From: Planctomycetota bacterium | GTDB lineage: Bacteria > Planctomycetota > Phycisphaerae > UBA1845 > PWPN01 | Assembly (NCBI GenBank): GCA_022711465.1 | Contig: JAKLEZ010000044.1 | Span: 1 to 36,870, forward strand | Reading direction: 5' to 3' | Length of the DNA stretch: 36,870 nt | Part shown: piece by piece, positions 15,331 to 23,986 of the stretch | Position numbering within the stretch: position 1 is the first letter of the stretch | Layout: each line of letters opens with the position of its first letter | Made by a program: the position numbers and the translations under genes | The notes under the pieces: model-generated | The model's database searches: none | What the model saw: the letters and a program-made list of their open reading frames with translations, nothing else | Told to the model about the DNA's origin: nothing

Positions 15331-16206
15331 ATGCCGCACCTCAGACGTAGCCGGGGCTTCACCCTGATCGAAGTCCTGGTCGTCGTAGCCATCATCGCCC
15401 TCCTCGTCTCTGTCCTGCTCCCCTCGCTGGAGTCGGCCAGAAAGCAGGCTCGGATGGTCGTTTGCCAGGCCAACCTCAAGTCGCTCACGACCGCCTTCCT
15501 CGCGTACGCCTCGGAGACCAAGGGCTTCCTTCCTGGCAACAGCGAGGATGACAACGCGGACTGGCTGGGACTCAGCAACAGGAACCGGAAGACCGGCGGA
15601 TACCCCGGCCGCCAGCCCGAGGATGGCACCGTCTTCAAGCACATGGGCAGGAACAGGGCGGCCTACCGCTGCCCCGACGACAACCCCCACCGCGATACCA
15701 GCCAGACCAACGATGCCTACAGTTACACCACCCCCGTCATGATGAGCGGAGCCAATACCGCTTCTGTGGGACAATCCCATTACCGCTTCGGAGGAGCCGG
15801 CGCCTCCGGCAACTACAGCGAGACGGATCACACCGCGAACATGCGCGTCAGCCCCACCTTCATCCTGGTCGAGGAAGACTACGAGTGGTACCTCAGCGGG
15901 TGCAACAACAGCGCTTGGGACAACGACGACGGACTGACCGATCGGCATTCGCGCAAGCGGGGCAACGTCGGCTGTGCGGATGGCCACGTCGAGGCCCTGT
16001 CCCTGCCGCCCAGACCCCATACGGAAGGGAAGTACTTCGGTTCCAGGGACCAGTGTGTCAAGTACAGAAGCAAGTGGGTGTCCGGTCGCGAATGGTACGA
16101 TGAGTTCTACCGCGGCAGTTCCAAGACCGGCGGCAAAGGTGCGTATCGCCAGATCGAGAAGTGCCCGTCGGCCGAGGACTACGGCGTTAAGCACCGCTAC
16201 AACTGA
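15331..16206 (+). CDS. Prepilin-type protein with N-terminal methylation motif and C-terminal DGHV motif
   Basis: The 291-residue protein begins MPHLRRSRGFTLIEVLVV, a type IV prepilin/pseudopilin cleavage site (RG|FTLIE) followed by a 20-residue hydrophobic helix. It should be processed by a prepilin peptidase and anchored in the membrane or assembled into a pilin-like structure. The C-terminal HSRKRGNVGCADGHVEAL resembles the H-x-DG motif of the large prepilin-like families (DUF1559 type) that are expanded in planctomycetes; here the His to DG spacing is 10 residues. ATG 15331 is preferred over TTG 15325 because AGGAGA ends 7 bases before it. An intrinsic terminator follows. Planctomycetes often encode many copies; their function is not established. 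Confidence 0.88.
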   Translation: MPHLRRSRGFTLIEVLVVVAIIALLVSVLLPSLESARKQARMVVCQANLKSLTTAFLAYASETKGFLPGNSEDDNADWLGLSNRNRKTGGYPGRQPEDGTVFKHMGRNRAAYRCPDDNPHRDTSQTNDAYSYTTPVMMSGANTASVGQSHYRFGGAGASGNYSETDHTANMRVSPTFILVEEDYEWYLSGCNNSAWDNDDGLTDRHSRKRGNVGCADGHVEALSLPPRPHTEGKYFGSRDQCVKYRSKWVSGREWYDEFYRGSSKTGGKGAYRQIEKCPSAEDYGVKHRYN

Positions 16207-16268
16207 TTGTCCGCCTCCGGTGCCCGGGCCCGCGCGGTCGCTGGCCAGTTGCCCCGACGATTCCCGCT

Positions 16269-16296
16269 ACGGCCGGCTTTTGTGCCGGCCGTTTTC
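16269..16296 (+). terminator. Intrinsic terminator after the prepilin-like gene
   Basis: A perfect 9-bp stem ACGGCCGGC/GCCGGCCGT with a TTTTGT loop is followed by TTT then C. It sits about 60 bases after the stop. The stem is perfect, but the T run is short. On the opposite strand it could also serve the convergent glycosidase-like gene. Confidence 0.7.
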
Positions 16297-16402
16297 GTTG
16301 AAGGGAAGATGACGGGCTTCATGGCCAGGCAGGACCCGCCCGAAGAAGGGGCCCGCCAAGAAGACCCCCGCAGATGCTCCGGATCTGGCCACGAGTTCGC
16401 CG

Positions 16403-19400
16403 TCAATACGCGATGATGATTTCCGCTCGGCCGACATTGCCCGGCAGTGTGACGATGCCGCTCTGGGCATCGAAGGTCGAGAGGGCAGCGCCGTTGAGGG
16501 TCACGGCCGCCACCTTGCCAGGTAACCGGGTGTGCAACCGGATGGCCTTGGGCGGATTCCGGCTGGGGCTGCTGAGCTTGACCGACAGCTGCCGTGCATC
16601 CGCCGCCGCTTCGGCTTCCAGATCGAGGGGCCCGAACCAGGTCGCCGCGCCCCGTATCGTGATCTTCTTGCCCGGCCCTAGCCACTCCTGGGGTACTCCG
16701 GCCAGCAAGTCGAGTTCCTGGCCGCGCTCGAGCACCAGCAGCGAGCGGAGCCAGACGATGAAGGCGGATTCGTCGGGCGTCTTGTAGTTCGGCCCCCGCC
16801 CCAGCCCATAAGCCGCAACCGGGTGCTCGGTGAAGGCCCGAACGTCGGCGTACACGTTGGCGGCCAGGCTGTTGTAGAACGTCCGGACGGCGTGCTTGCC
16901 CTGGCCGCGCTGCAGGTACACCAGCGGATTGGGCAACAGGTTCGACTGAATCGTGATCCCACCCCAACTGAACCACCGTCTCTCGAAGTCGTCGAGTCCT
17001 CGTCCTCGTTCCTCGCCGATGAATACGTTGTCCTCCGTATCGCGCAGGATCCATTCGGCCTCGGGCGAATCCGGCGCGAACACGCCGCAATCGATCAGAT
17101 GCACCGGGCCATAGAGAGCGTCACGGATCCACCCAAGATCACGTCCGCGCAGCCGGCTCCGCGTCGGCTGAAAGGGCACGTAGGTGCCATCTCGGAGGCG
17201 TACCACCGGTGCTTGCACCATCGCCTCCCGGCACGACTCCTCGAGATGCTTGCTGAACGTGGTCGCCTCGCGGGCGATCCGGGCCGCTTCGGGGGCATGG
17301 ATCTCGGCCAACGACTCAGCGGTCATTCGCATCCCCCGAGCAGCGTAGGCATTCACCGCGAACCACCATAACCATTCGGGCGGGTCCTCGAGGTGCCCCG
17401 GAGGCAACAGCCCTTCGCCCCATCGAGCATCGTCCTTGCCCAGGGTATTGGATTCAGCCGGGAGCCTGCTCTGGCGGGTCACAAAATCGCACGCCGCAAC
17501 CAGCTGATCCGCCGCGGCCGACAGCCAGCCCTTGTCACGAGTGAAGCGGTAGTGCTCGTTCAGCATCCACAGGGCGAAACCGTGATCCAGGTTGTAGTTG
17601 AACGTCTGGTAGTTGCCGTTCTTGCTCGGCAGGCCGTGGATCACACCATGCTTGTCGCTGAACCGGCCATGGAGACCGCGCGTGGACTGACCCGTGAGAA
17701 ACGCATCCAGATACTGTCGGGCGTGCTCATGCAGACCACGAACCTCCAATGCCCGGATCTGATGGCAGGACTCGTTCATGCACACGTTGTAGCTGAGCGT
17801 GGCCGCCGGCAGAACGCGAAAGCCTGCATACGGATCACGATCGGCGGTGATCAGGATGTGAGCCAGCTGGGCCTTGTAGAAATCGTTGAGCAGCGGGTCG
17901 GGAACTTCGATGGTAGCTTGTCTGGCAATGATCGCCTGCCACCGCTCGCTCTCGCTCTTGAGGACCTTGTCGAAGTCGAGCCCGGCGATCGCACGCCGCT
18001 CGGCGTCGGTATCGATGGCGACAAAGGGCACAAACCACTCGAGAGCCGCGGACTGACCGGCTGCCAGCTGGCCCTGCCATGCGATGGCCTCCTCGCCATC
18101 GCTGCCGCGGGATTCAATTCGGATAACCTCGGCACTACTCCTGACGTGGTACCGATACGGCGGACGGCGATAGACGCTCGCTTTCTTGTCGCGGATGGCC
18201 GCTCGGGCTGAGACGTGCCCCGACTCCAGGATCAGCTGCTCCCCGGGATCGCTGCTGAGCATAACCGTCGCCGTGGCCGGGCCGCTGCCCGGATTGGTCA
18301 TGGTCAACCGGGTCACCAGGACAACGGTCTCGTCACCTCGGATCTCCCGCGGCTCGCCGTCGAGGAACGTGGCGACCGAGGTCTCCTCGTACTTGACGCC
18401 CTCGTGTGCCCACGAGTTGACCACGATGGGCAGATAGCCGTCCATCAGTCGCTGCTTGACGTTTCCCTCCGTTGTTCGGTCGAATGCCCGTGTACCGGTA
18501 TCCACCCGGATGTACCACTCGTCCGCCGGAAAGTGCACCCGGTCGCTGTCCGCCGCGGGCACTTTAAGTGCCGACTTGCTCAGCAGGATGCTCCCATCGT
18601 AACTGACCGCGATTTCCTGGCGGGCGTCCGGCGGCCCGAGCGGCAAGTGCAGCGGAAGGTGGACCTGTCGGCTTTTCTGGAGCTCGGGAATCTCTCGCCG
18701 GGCGCGCTCCCAGGTCTGCTCCGGCTCGGTCGCCACCCGATCGAAGACCGAGGCACCCGTCCTTGTCCCCGCCTGCAGAGCTTGCCTGCCGCCAACGTGA
18801 GCGATCACCATGCCCATCGAGGGAACGCGCATGATCCCATGCTTGACGACCTCGGCCGGAAGAAACGACATGCCCACCAGAGGATCCTCCGGCGAGCGGA
18901 GCGTGACCACGGTGCGGCTCGGCGTCTCGAGGTCCTCGAGGTAGTTGACCTCGAGACTGGTGGGCTCGCGATTCAGCACCCAGCTTTGAATCGTCGTGTC
19001 GCCGACCAGTCGGTCGATGATGCCGCCGTTGACCACCGATACGTCCAACGGAAGACGCAGCTTGCCTCGGGGTTCGAACCGGATATTGAACTTCGCCGAG
19101 AGCGTCTTCCGGGGACCATAGACCCGGAAGTACCGAACCGCAGGCAGTTCAATCTCCCGCTTCCCAAGGAGAAATCGCAAACGGTAGGTCCGGCGGTAGA
19201 TCACGTCCGGAGCCCCGTCGCCGGGTTGCTCCTGGTCGTAGGGCAGGAATGCGAAGGTGACGTCGCGATCACCTGCCCACCAGTCCGCCTTGGCGGTGAC
19301 CCACTTGCCGTGGAAAGGATCATCAACCCCCGCCCACCCGCCTGTCTCGGCGCTCGGCCAGTGGTCCTGAAAGTACTGCACGCGTATCTTGTCTCGATCG

Positions 19401-19687
19401 GAAATGGCGTGCCGGAACTCGATTTCGACCAGGCACACGTCTCTCGGCTCGTCCCACTCGAGACCGATCATGTACTCGTTGTCGTCGCCCCGCCAGGGTT
19501 CCCACCCCTCGCTCCCTTGCTCGAGCTCCCGAACCTGCAGGGTCTCCGGCGAATCGCCGAGGTACTTGACGACCCGGGCGAAGTCCGCCAGGTTGACCGC
19601 TTCGCCCACCTTGGCCAGGACCGTCTGCCACCCGGCCCCGACCGTCGCGATGACGCTGAATACAAGCCAAAGACTCCATTTCGGCAT
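16403..19687 (-). CDS. Secreted six-hairpin glycosidase-like protein (large, family unassigned)
   Basis: The 1094-residue protein starts with a signal peptide (MPKWSLWLVFSVIATVGAG, likely cut near residue 25). Residues about 30-600 are beta-rich. Residues about 620-1000 have the helix-pair style of (alpha/alpha)6-barrel glycosidases: ALEVRGLHEHARQYLDAFL, NYNLDHGFALWMLNEHYRFT, PPEWLWWFAVNAYAARGM, and DALYGPVHLIDCGVFAPDS. A short beta domain closes the protein. This architecture resembles GH78/GH95/GH94-type clan members, but I cannot name a family or the catalytic acids. ATG 19687 was chosen for the AAGGAG 7 bases upstream. It follows a GT2 polysaccharide synthase gene by 54 bases, which suggests that it trims or remodels the exported glycan. 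Confidence 0.65.
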   Translation of the reverse strand: MPKWSLWLVFSVIATVGAGWQTVLAKVGEAVNLADFARVVKYLGDSPETLQVRELEQGSEGWEPWRGDDNEYMIGLEWDEPRDVCLVEIEFRHAISDRDKIRVQYFQDHWPSAETGGWAGVDDPFHGKWVTAKADWWAGDRDVTFAFLPYDQEQPGDGAPDVIYRRTYRLRFLLGKREIELPAVRYFRVYGPRKTLSAKFNIRFEPRGKLRLPLDVSVVNGGIIDRLVGDTTIQSWVLNREPTSLEVNYLEDLETPSRTVVTLRSPEDPLVGMSFLPAEVVKHGIMRVPSMGMVIAHVGGRQALQAGTRTGASVFDRVATEPEQTWERARREIPELQKSRQVHLPLHLPLGPPDARQEIAVSYDGSILLSKSALKVPAADSDRVHFPADEWYIRVDTGTRAFDRTTEGNVKQRLMDGYLPIVVNSWAHEGVKYEETSVATFLDGEPREIRGDETVVLVTRLTMTNPGSGPATATVMLSSDPGEQLILESGHVSARAAIRDKKASVYRRPPYRYHVRSSAEVIRIESRGSDGEEAIAWQGQLAAGQSAALEWFVPFVAIDTDAERRAIAGLDFDKVLKSESERWQAIIARQATIEVPDPLLNDFYKAQLAHILITADRDPYAGFRVLPAATLSYNVCMNESCHQIRALEVRGLHEHARQYLDAFLTGQSTRGLHGRFSDKHGVIHGLPSKNGNYQTFNYNLDHGFALWMLNEHYRFTRDKGWLSAAADQLVAACDFVTRQSRLPAESNTLGKDDARWGEGLLPPGHLEDPPEWLWWFAVNAYAARGMRMTAESLAEIHAPEAARIAREATTFSKHLEESCREAMVQAPVVRLRDGTYVPFQPTRSRLRGRDLGWIRDALYGPVHLIDCGVFAPDSPEAEWILRDTEDNVFIGEERGRGLDDFERRWFSWGGITIQSNLLPNPLVYLQRGQGKHAVRTFYNSLAANVYADVRAFTEHPVAAYGLGRGPNYKTPDESAFIVWLRSLLVLERGQELDLLAGVPQEWLGPGKKITIRGAATWFGPLDLEAEAAADARQLSVKLSSPSRNPPKAIRLHTRLPGKVAAVTLNGAALSTFDAQSGIVTLPGNVGRAEIIIAY

Positions 19688-19741
19688 GCGCAAGCTCCTT
19701 TCACCGCACAAACAGGAGTCGGTCAGCTGGGAGCGGCCGGA

Positions 19742-21349
19742 CTAGCGGGCGCGAACCGGCGCGCTCGCCGGAGCGAGGGTGGGGCTCATTTCGGTCTCCC
19801 CGCCGTCGGAGACGGTTATGAAACGTCGGCGATCGATCGTTGGTGCACTGGGGCGTGACATCCACCCTGATATCAGGAACCCGGCTGCGTAGACCATCAG
19901 GAAGACGCTGAACACGAGCCGACCCTGAGAAAGGCACACTACCCAGTAAGCCAGACAATAGGCTCCAAGCAGCATCTCGGCGATCCACAACCGTGGAGCG
20001 CTCTTGGTCTTGTAGCGGCTCGCCTGCTTGCGCCGCTGCGTGCTGCCCGATTTGGGTGTTCGCACAAACTCCCCCCCGCGGGTGAGAAGCCCCCGGAGCA
20101 CTGCCAGAGCGTTGTTGATGGACATGCCCGTTCCGATCACCATCATCGCCGGCGTGGTTTTGAGGCCGCTCCATCCGCCGCCCAGCACGCGACGGGCGTA
20201 TCCGTACATCGTCGGCGGGGCGAGAGACGTGATGATCATCATCGTGTAGCCGGTCAAGAAGGCAGGCAGAAACGCGGAAGGATCGACTCCCAGGATCAGC
20301 GGACGAGTCATCAGGGCCACGAAGACCATCCAGAGCGACGCCGTGTGGTGCGTGAGATGGAAGGTCGCCTCGAGCTTCTGGGAGAGGCGGGCATCCGACC
20401 GCCAGATCCGTGGCAACAACTTGACTGCCGTCTGGGTAGCCCCGGTCGTCCAGCGCCGCTGCTGGGCTTTGAGGGCCGTAATCGTGCTGGGTAACTCCGA
20501 CGGGCATTCCAGCGACAAGCAGTACTCGATCTTCCAGCCCGCCAGTTGAGCCCGGTAGGACAGATCCAGGTCCTCGGTGAGTGTGTCGGCCGTCCAGCCG
20601 CCCACCGCCGGGTCGTCGATGGCGGCCTTGCGCCAGACGCCGGCCGTTCCGTTGAAGTTCATGAAGAGTTGGTTCCACGCCCGAGCGCCTTGCTCAATCG
20701 CAAAATGGCCGTCGAGACCCACCGATTGGGCTTCCGTCAGCCAAGACTCGTGGGGGTTCAGGTAGGTCCACCGCCCTTGAATACAGGCCACTTTCGCGTT
20801 CCGAGCCAGGAACGGGGTCGCCCGTCGAAGGAAATCGCGGGGAGGAACGAAGTCCGCGTCGAAAATGGCGACCAGCGGGTGCCGGCTTCGCCCCAGCCCC
20901 ACCTTGAGTGCACCAGCCTTGAACCCTTCCCGGTTCTCACGCCGGATGATCTCGACGTCCACCCCCTGTTCGCGGAGCGGCCTGACCACCCGATCGACTA
21001 GCAGCCGGGTCTCGTCCGTGCTGTCGTCCAGAACCTGAATCGTGTGCTTGCCGCCAGGATAGTCCATGCCCGCCACGGCCGTGATGACCCTGATGGCCAC
21101 ATCGGCTTCGTTGTAGATCGGGATCTGGCTGGTGACGCCGAGCCAGTCGCTTTCGGGAGTCTCCTCGCGATAGCGGGCGAGAAACGCCTGCTGCTCGCTG
21201 CTTGCAGCTGCGTGTCGCCTGCGAAAGAAGAACACCAACACGTACAGGTGCAGGCCGTACAGGGCAAGGGCGCTCGTGCTAATCAGGAAGACGGTGATGA
21301 GAAATGACCCTAGAAAGTCGCTCGACGCCATGGCGTCCCCAAATCCCAC
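19742..21349 (-). CDS. GT2 processive glycosyltransferase (cellulose synthase-like)
   Basis: This membrane glycosyltransferase should polymerise and export a polysaccharide from a nucleotide-sugar donor. The 535 residues carry an N-terminal helix (about 14-42) and then the complete GT-A catalytic set: DDS at 108-110, DAD at 164-166, TED at 258-260 and QQRRW at 296-300. The last is the product-binding Q-x-x-R-W motif of cellulose, hyaluronan and glucomannan synthases. At least four further helices follow the catalytic domain. There is no PilZ domain. The annotated GTG lacks a ribosome site; ATG six codons in (21331), preceded by GGGGA, is a good alternative. A strong promoter lies about 45 bases upstream. 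The product is unknown; the CsLA/mannan or cellulose-like branch is my guess. Confidence 0.85.
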   Translation of the reverse strand: MGFGDAMASSDFLGSFLITVFLISTSALALYGLHLYVLVFFFRRRHAAASSEQQAFLARYREETPESDWLGVTSQIPIYNEADVAIRVITAVAGMDYPGGKHTIQVLDDSTDETRLLVDRVVRPLREQGVDVEIIRRENREGFKAGALKVGLGRSRHPLVAIFDADFVPPRDFLRRATPFLARNAKVACIQGRWTYLNPHESWLTEAQSVGLDGHFAIEQGARAWNQLFMNFNGTAGVWRKAAIDDPAVGGWTADTLTEDLDLSYRAQLAGWKIEYCLSLECPSELPSTITALKAQQRRWTTGATQTAVKLLPRIWRSDARLSQKLEATFHLTHHTASLWMVFVALMTRPLILGVDPSAFLPAFLTGYTMMIITSLAPPTMYGYARRVLGGGWSGLKTTPAMMVIGTGMSINNALAVLRGLLTRGGEFVRTPKSGSTQRRKQASRYKTKSAPRLWIAEMLLGAYCLAYWVVCLSQGRLVFSVFLMVYAAGFLISGWMSRPSAPTIDRRRFITVSDGGETEMSPTLAPASAPVRAR

Positions 21350-21390
21350 TCGCCGTACCCGCGGTTTCCGCCAAACCTCGCTCAGGCTGT

Positions 21391-21419
21391 AATTTAGGGT
21401 TGTGTTCGCGCAGTGTCAA
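21391..21419 (-). promoter_or_regulatory. Strong predicted sigma-70 promoter for the GT2/glycosidase operon
   Basis: Reading on the minus strand, a perfect TTGACA (complement at 21414-21419) is followed after exactly 17 bases by TAAATT (complement at 21391-21396). Transcription would start near 21384, 35-55 nt before the GT2 start codon. This is the best-spaced promoter in the window. Confidence 0.6.
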
Positions 21420-21622
21420 TGGACAGTGAAGCCTGCTCAGGACGAGTGGCTTCGTTCCCTCGCAGGTCAGGACGACCGCCTCGCAGCTCGCCTGAAAACG
21501 CGTCGCCCGCTCGGCTGCGTGCCGGACTTGTGTTGCCCGGCCCCAGGCTTGGCCCTGGAAAAGGATAGTCGCGGGATGTGTGCTGCGATCGTGTCACCCA
21601 GCTTGATGACGCGTAAGATGCG

Positions 21623-22504
21623 TCAGGCCATGAGGATATCCTCAACCGCCACAATCAGCTCGGGCAACTCCTCACGCACTTTGTTGAGGTCCGCCTCGGT
21701 CAGGCCAATCGATTCGAGTAAACCGCTGTCGAGCGGTTGACCTTCCGCGGTGAGGTGGAAGCCGATTCGTTCATGGCAGCAGAGGACGTCGCCCACGTAG
21801 ACGATGGATGGGAGGATGCGATGGTCCTCGCTGAGGTTGGTGATATTGTGGTGATAGCCCAGCACGGTCTGCAGGCCACGCGGGAACTTCCACTTGGCTG
21901 CCAAGGCCGCCCCGAGGACCTGATGGTCAACGCCGATGATCTCGGTCTCAGCCTGGCAGAATCGCGTCTCGCCCTTGGAGGCCACCTGGATCACCTCCGC
22001 GAACTGATCGGTGAAAGCTTGACGCTGAACCAGCAAACCAAGATCGTGGATCAGGCCTCCTAGGAACGCCTCCTCCGCAAATGCCTTCTTGCCGATCAGG
22101 CAGCAGAACTGCCGAGTCGCCACGCCGACGGCCACGCTGTGCTTCCACAGGTCGCGGGCGCTGAACTTGTCGGACATCTTGTCGCTGGTGAAGAGGCGGC
22201 TGATGGAAGCGGAAATCGCGATGTTCTTGACCGCGCTCAGACCCAGAAGAACAATCGCCCGGTCAAGATCCGATACCTGTCCCGGCAGGCCATAGAACGC
22301 GGAGTTGACAACCTTCATGATCTTCGTCGCTAGAGCCGGGTCGTTCTTGATGATGTGATGCAGATCACGGGCCGTGCTCTTGGGGTCATCCACCACCGAG
22401 ATGATCTTGGCGGTTACCTCCGGCAGCGTGGCTACCTCGCCGATCCTCCCGAGGGCCAGTTTGATGACCTGTGCGGCGTCAGGAACTGCTGTTGTACTAG
22501 GCAT
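21623..22504 (-). CDS. HDOD domain signalling protein
   Basis: The 293-residue protein is essentially one HDOD domain: LPEVTAKIISVVDDPKSTA, then IIKNDPALATKIMKVVNSAF, AIVLLGLSAVKNIAIS, FLGGLIHDLGLLV and VDHQVLGAALAAKWKFP followed by LGYHHN. HDOD proteins are relatives of HD phosphohydrolases, often without catalytic activity, and act in signalling and regulation of motility or development. The IHDLG and YHHN motifs keep several potential metal ligands. It is a single-gene unit; ATG follows AAGGA by 11 bases. No receiver or other output domain is attached. Confidence 0.92.
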   Translation of the reverse strand: MPSTTAVPDAAQVIKLALGRIGEVATLPEVTAKIISVVDDPKSTARDLHHIIKNDPALATKIMKVVNSAFYGLPGQVSDLDRAIVLLGLSAVKNIAISASISRLFTSDKMSDKFSARDLWKHSVAVGVATRQFCCLIGKKAFAEEAFLGGLIHDLGLLVQRQAFTDQFAEVIQVASKGETRFCQAETEIIGVDHQVLGAALAAKWKFPRGLQTVLGYHHNITNLSEDHRILPSIVYVGDVLCCHERIGFHLTAEGQPLDSGLLESIGLTEADLNKVREELPELIVAVEDILMA

Positions 22505-22542
22505 TACTGTTCATCCTTGCGAGTAGCCCAGGAGCCCGCGAT

Positions 22543-22559
22543 CGGCTGGACCCCAGCCG
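22543..22559 (-). promoter_or_regulatory. Hairpin in the upstream region of the HDOD gene
   Basis: CGGCTGG (22543-22549) and CCAGCCG (22553-22559) form a perfect 7-bp hairpin with a 3-base loop, about 40 bases before the HDOD start codon. No T run follows. It may be part of the 5' leader; nothing more can be said. Confidence 0.25.
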
Positions 22560-22684
22560 GTCGGCTGTGCTATGGATCGACCCTCCGATGCCCCATATTT
22601 AGCTAAAGCACACGTCGAAATGCCCGGTACGAGCGAGGTGGTCGAGCAGTGGGGGGGGGAACACTGCCCGCCCCCGGCCGTCGG

Positions 22685-23986
22685 CTAGTACACCAGTTCC
22701 TTGCGGGCCAGCAGGGGCGAGATTATCAGACGCGAGAGGATTCGGGCAATGCGAATCCCCGCCCGCCCGTCGCCGTAGACAGAACATCCAGCCGCGGGCC
22801 TGCGGCGGCTCACCGCGAGGCGAATGCCCCGGCGTATGTCCGCCAGCGATTCACCACAATGGATCACGCCGGGGCCGCAGGCCAGCCGACCGTTCTGGCG
22901 AGGTCCGATATCGACGGCCGTCAGTCCCAGGCTTGCCGATTCAATGATGCCGCTCGACGAGTTGCCAACCAGAACAGTCGCTCGAGACGCCACACGAATG
23001 TAGTCCTCGCGAGTGAGCGAGGGGAAAACACGCCACCAGGGGCGATCCGCGACGGCGGCCAGCACCTGGAGAATCCCCTCGTGGCCCGGGTCGCTGTTGG
23101 GGTAAACGGCAACGCCCGCAAGACCGTATGCCTCCACCGCGGCAGCCAGATGCTGGGCGGTGGCAGCCTCGGTTTGGGCTGGTCGGCCGCGAGGGTGCAA
23201 CGCAACCAGGGCGTAAGAGTCGGCCGCGATCGGGCCCAGTAGGGCGGCGACGCGCCTGTCAGCCCCACGGCGGTCACGCCGATCCGCCTGCCGAAACCGG
23301 CGAATGTCGTCCAGCCCCGGCGCCCCGACACGGTGAATGCGGAACGACTGTTCACCCATCCGGCAGAGACGCTCGGCGGCTTCCTGCGATGCGACCAGGT
23401 GGACGTGGGCCATCCGACTGATGGCGTTGCGCAAGGCATCGTCCACATCCCCGGTTGCACGATCCCCTCCGTGAATGTGGACCAGGATTCGTCTCGAACA
23501 GGCCGCCGCACAGGCCCCGGCGAAAGCCTCAATCCGGTCACCCAAAACCAGAACCGAATCACACCCCAAGCGATCGAGGGCTCGGGCAATGCCACCCAAC
23601 CCTCGGCCCACAGCCTGAGCCTCGCCCGCGGCATCGTCGCGGCCAGTCTGCATGGGCACGGTCGCGTCGATCCGCCAGCCCGCGCGGCGAATGTGGTCGA
23701 TGGTCCGGCCGAATTTCGGCAGCAGGTGCATCCCGGTCACGATGAGCCTGAACTCAGGACGCTTGCGGGCTTTCATCGCTCGCAGGACCGTCTCCAACAG
23801 GCCGAACTCGGCCCGCGTACCCGTGACGACCGCCACGCGGCGAAGCCCGCGGGGCCCAGCAGTGCCCCTGCACCACCGAGACTCGGCGGCTTCAGTCAAG
23901 TCGTTCCCATCGACAGCGGCACCGCCGCGCCTCGCCGAGGAGAAGTGACGTGCTCGGGATGATCCTTTAGCGGCGATGGCAGTCAT
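22685..23986 (-). CDS. neuC: NeuC-type UDP-GlcNAc 2-epimerase (hydrolysing)
   Basis: NeuC/LegG enzymes hydrolyse and epimerise a UDP-HexNAc to free ManNAc or a 2,4-diacetamido analogue, the first committed step toward sialic or legionaminic acid. The 433-residue protein shows the family fold: VAVVTGTRAEFGLLETVLRA (51-70), VLVLGDRIEAFAGA, LVHIHGGDRATGDVDDALRN, VALHPRG, and the C-terminal UDP site VGNSSSGIIESASLG. Its ATG overlaps the stop of the NeuA-NeuB gene in an ATGA, which indicates tight coupling. That start adds about 48 residues, Arg/Ala/Gly-rich and probably disordered, ahead of the normal beginning. Whether the product is sialic, legionaminic or another nonulosonic acid is undetermined. 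Confidence 0.9.
   Translation of the reverse strand: MTAIAAKGSSRARHFSSARRGGAAVDGNDLTEAAESRWCRGTAGPRGLRRVAVVTGTRAEFGLLETVLRAMKARKRPEFRLIVTGMHLLPKFGRTIDHIRRAGWRIDATVPMQTGRDDAAGEAQAVGRGLGGIARALDRLGCDSVLVLGDRIEAFAGACAAACSRRILVHIHGGDRATGDVDDALRNAISRMAHVHLVASQEAAERLCRMGEQSFRIHRVGAPGLDDIRRFRQADRRDRRGADRRVAALLGPIAADSYALVALHPRGRPAQTEAATAQHLAAAVEAYGLAGVAVYPNSDPGHEGILQVLAAVADRPWWRVFPSLTREDYIRVASRATVLVGNSSSGIIESASLGLTAVDIGPRQNGRLACGPGVIHCGESLADIRRGIRLAVSRRRPAAGCSVYGDGRAGIRIARILSRLIISPLLARKELVY

Noticed and set aside
18215..19858. A 547-codon plus-strand open frame opposite the glycosidase-like gene
   Set aside because: Composition is typical of an antisense frame in GC-rich DNA. The minus-strand gene has a signal peptide, ribosome site and fold-like helix pairs.
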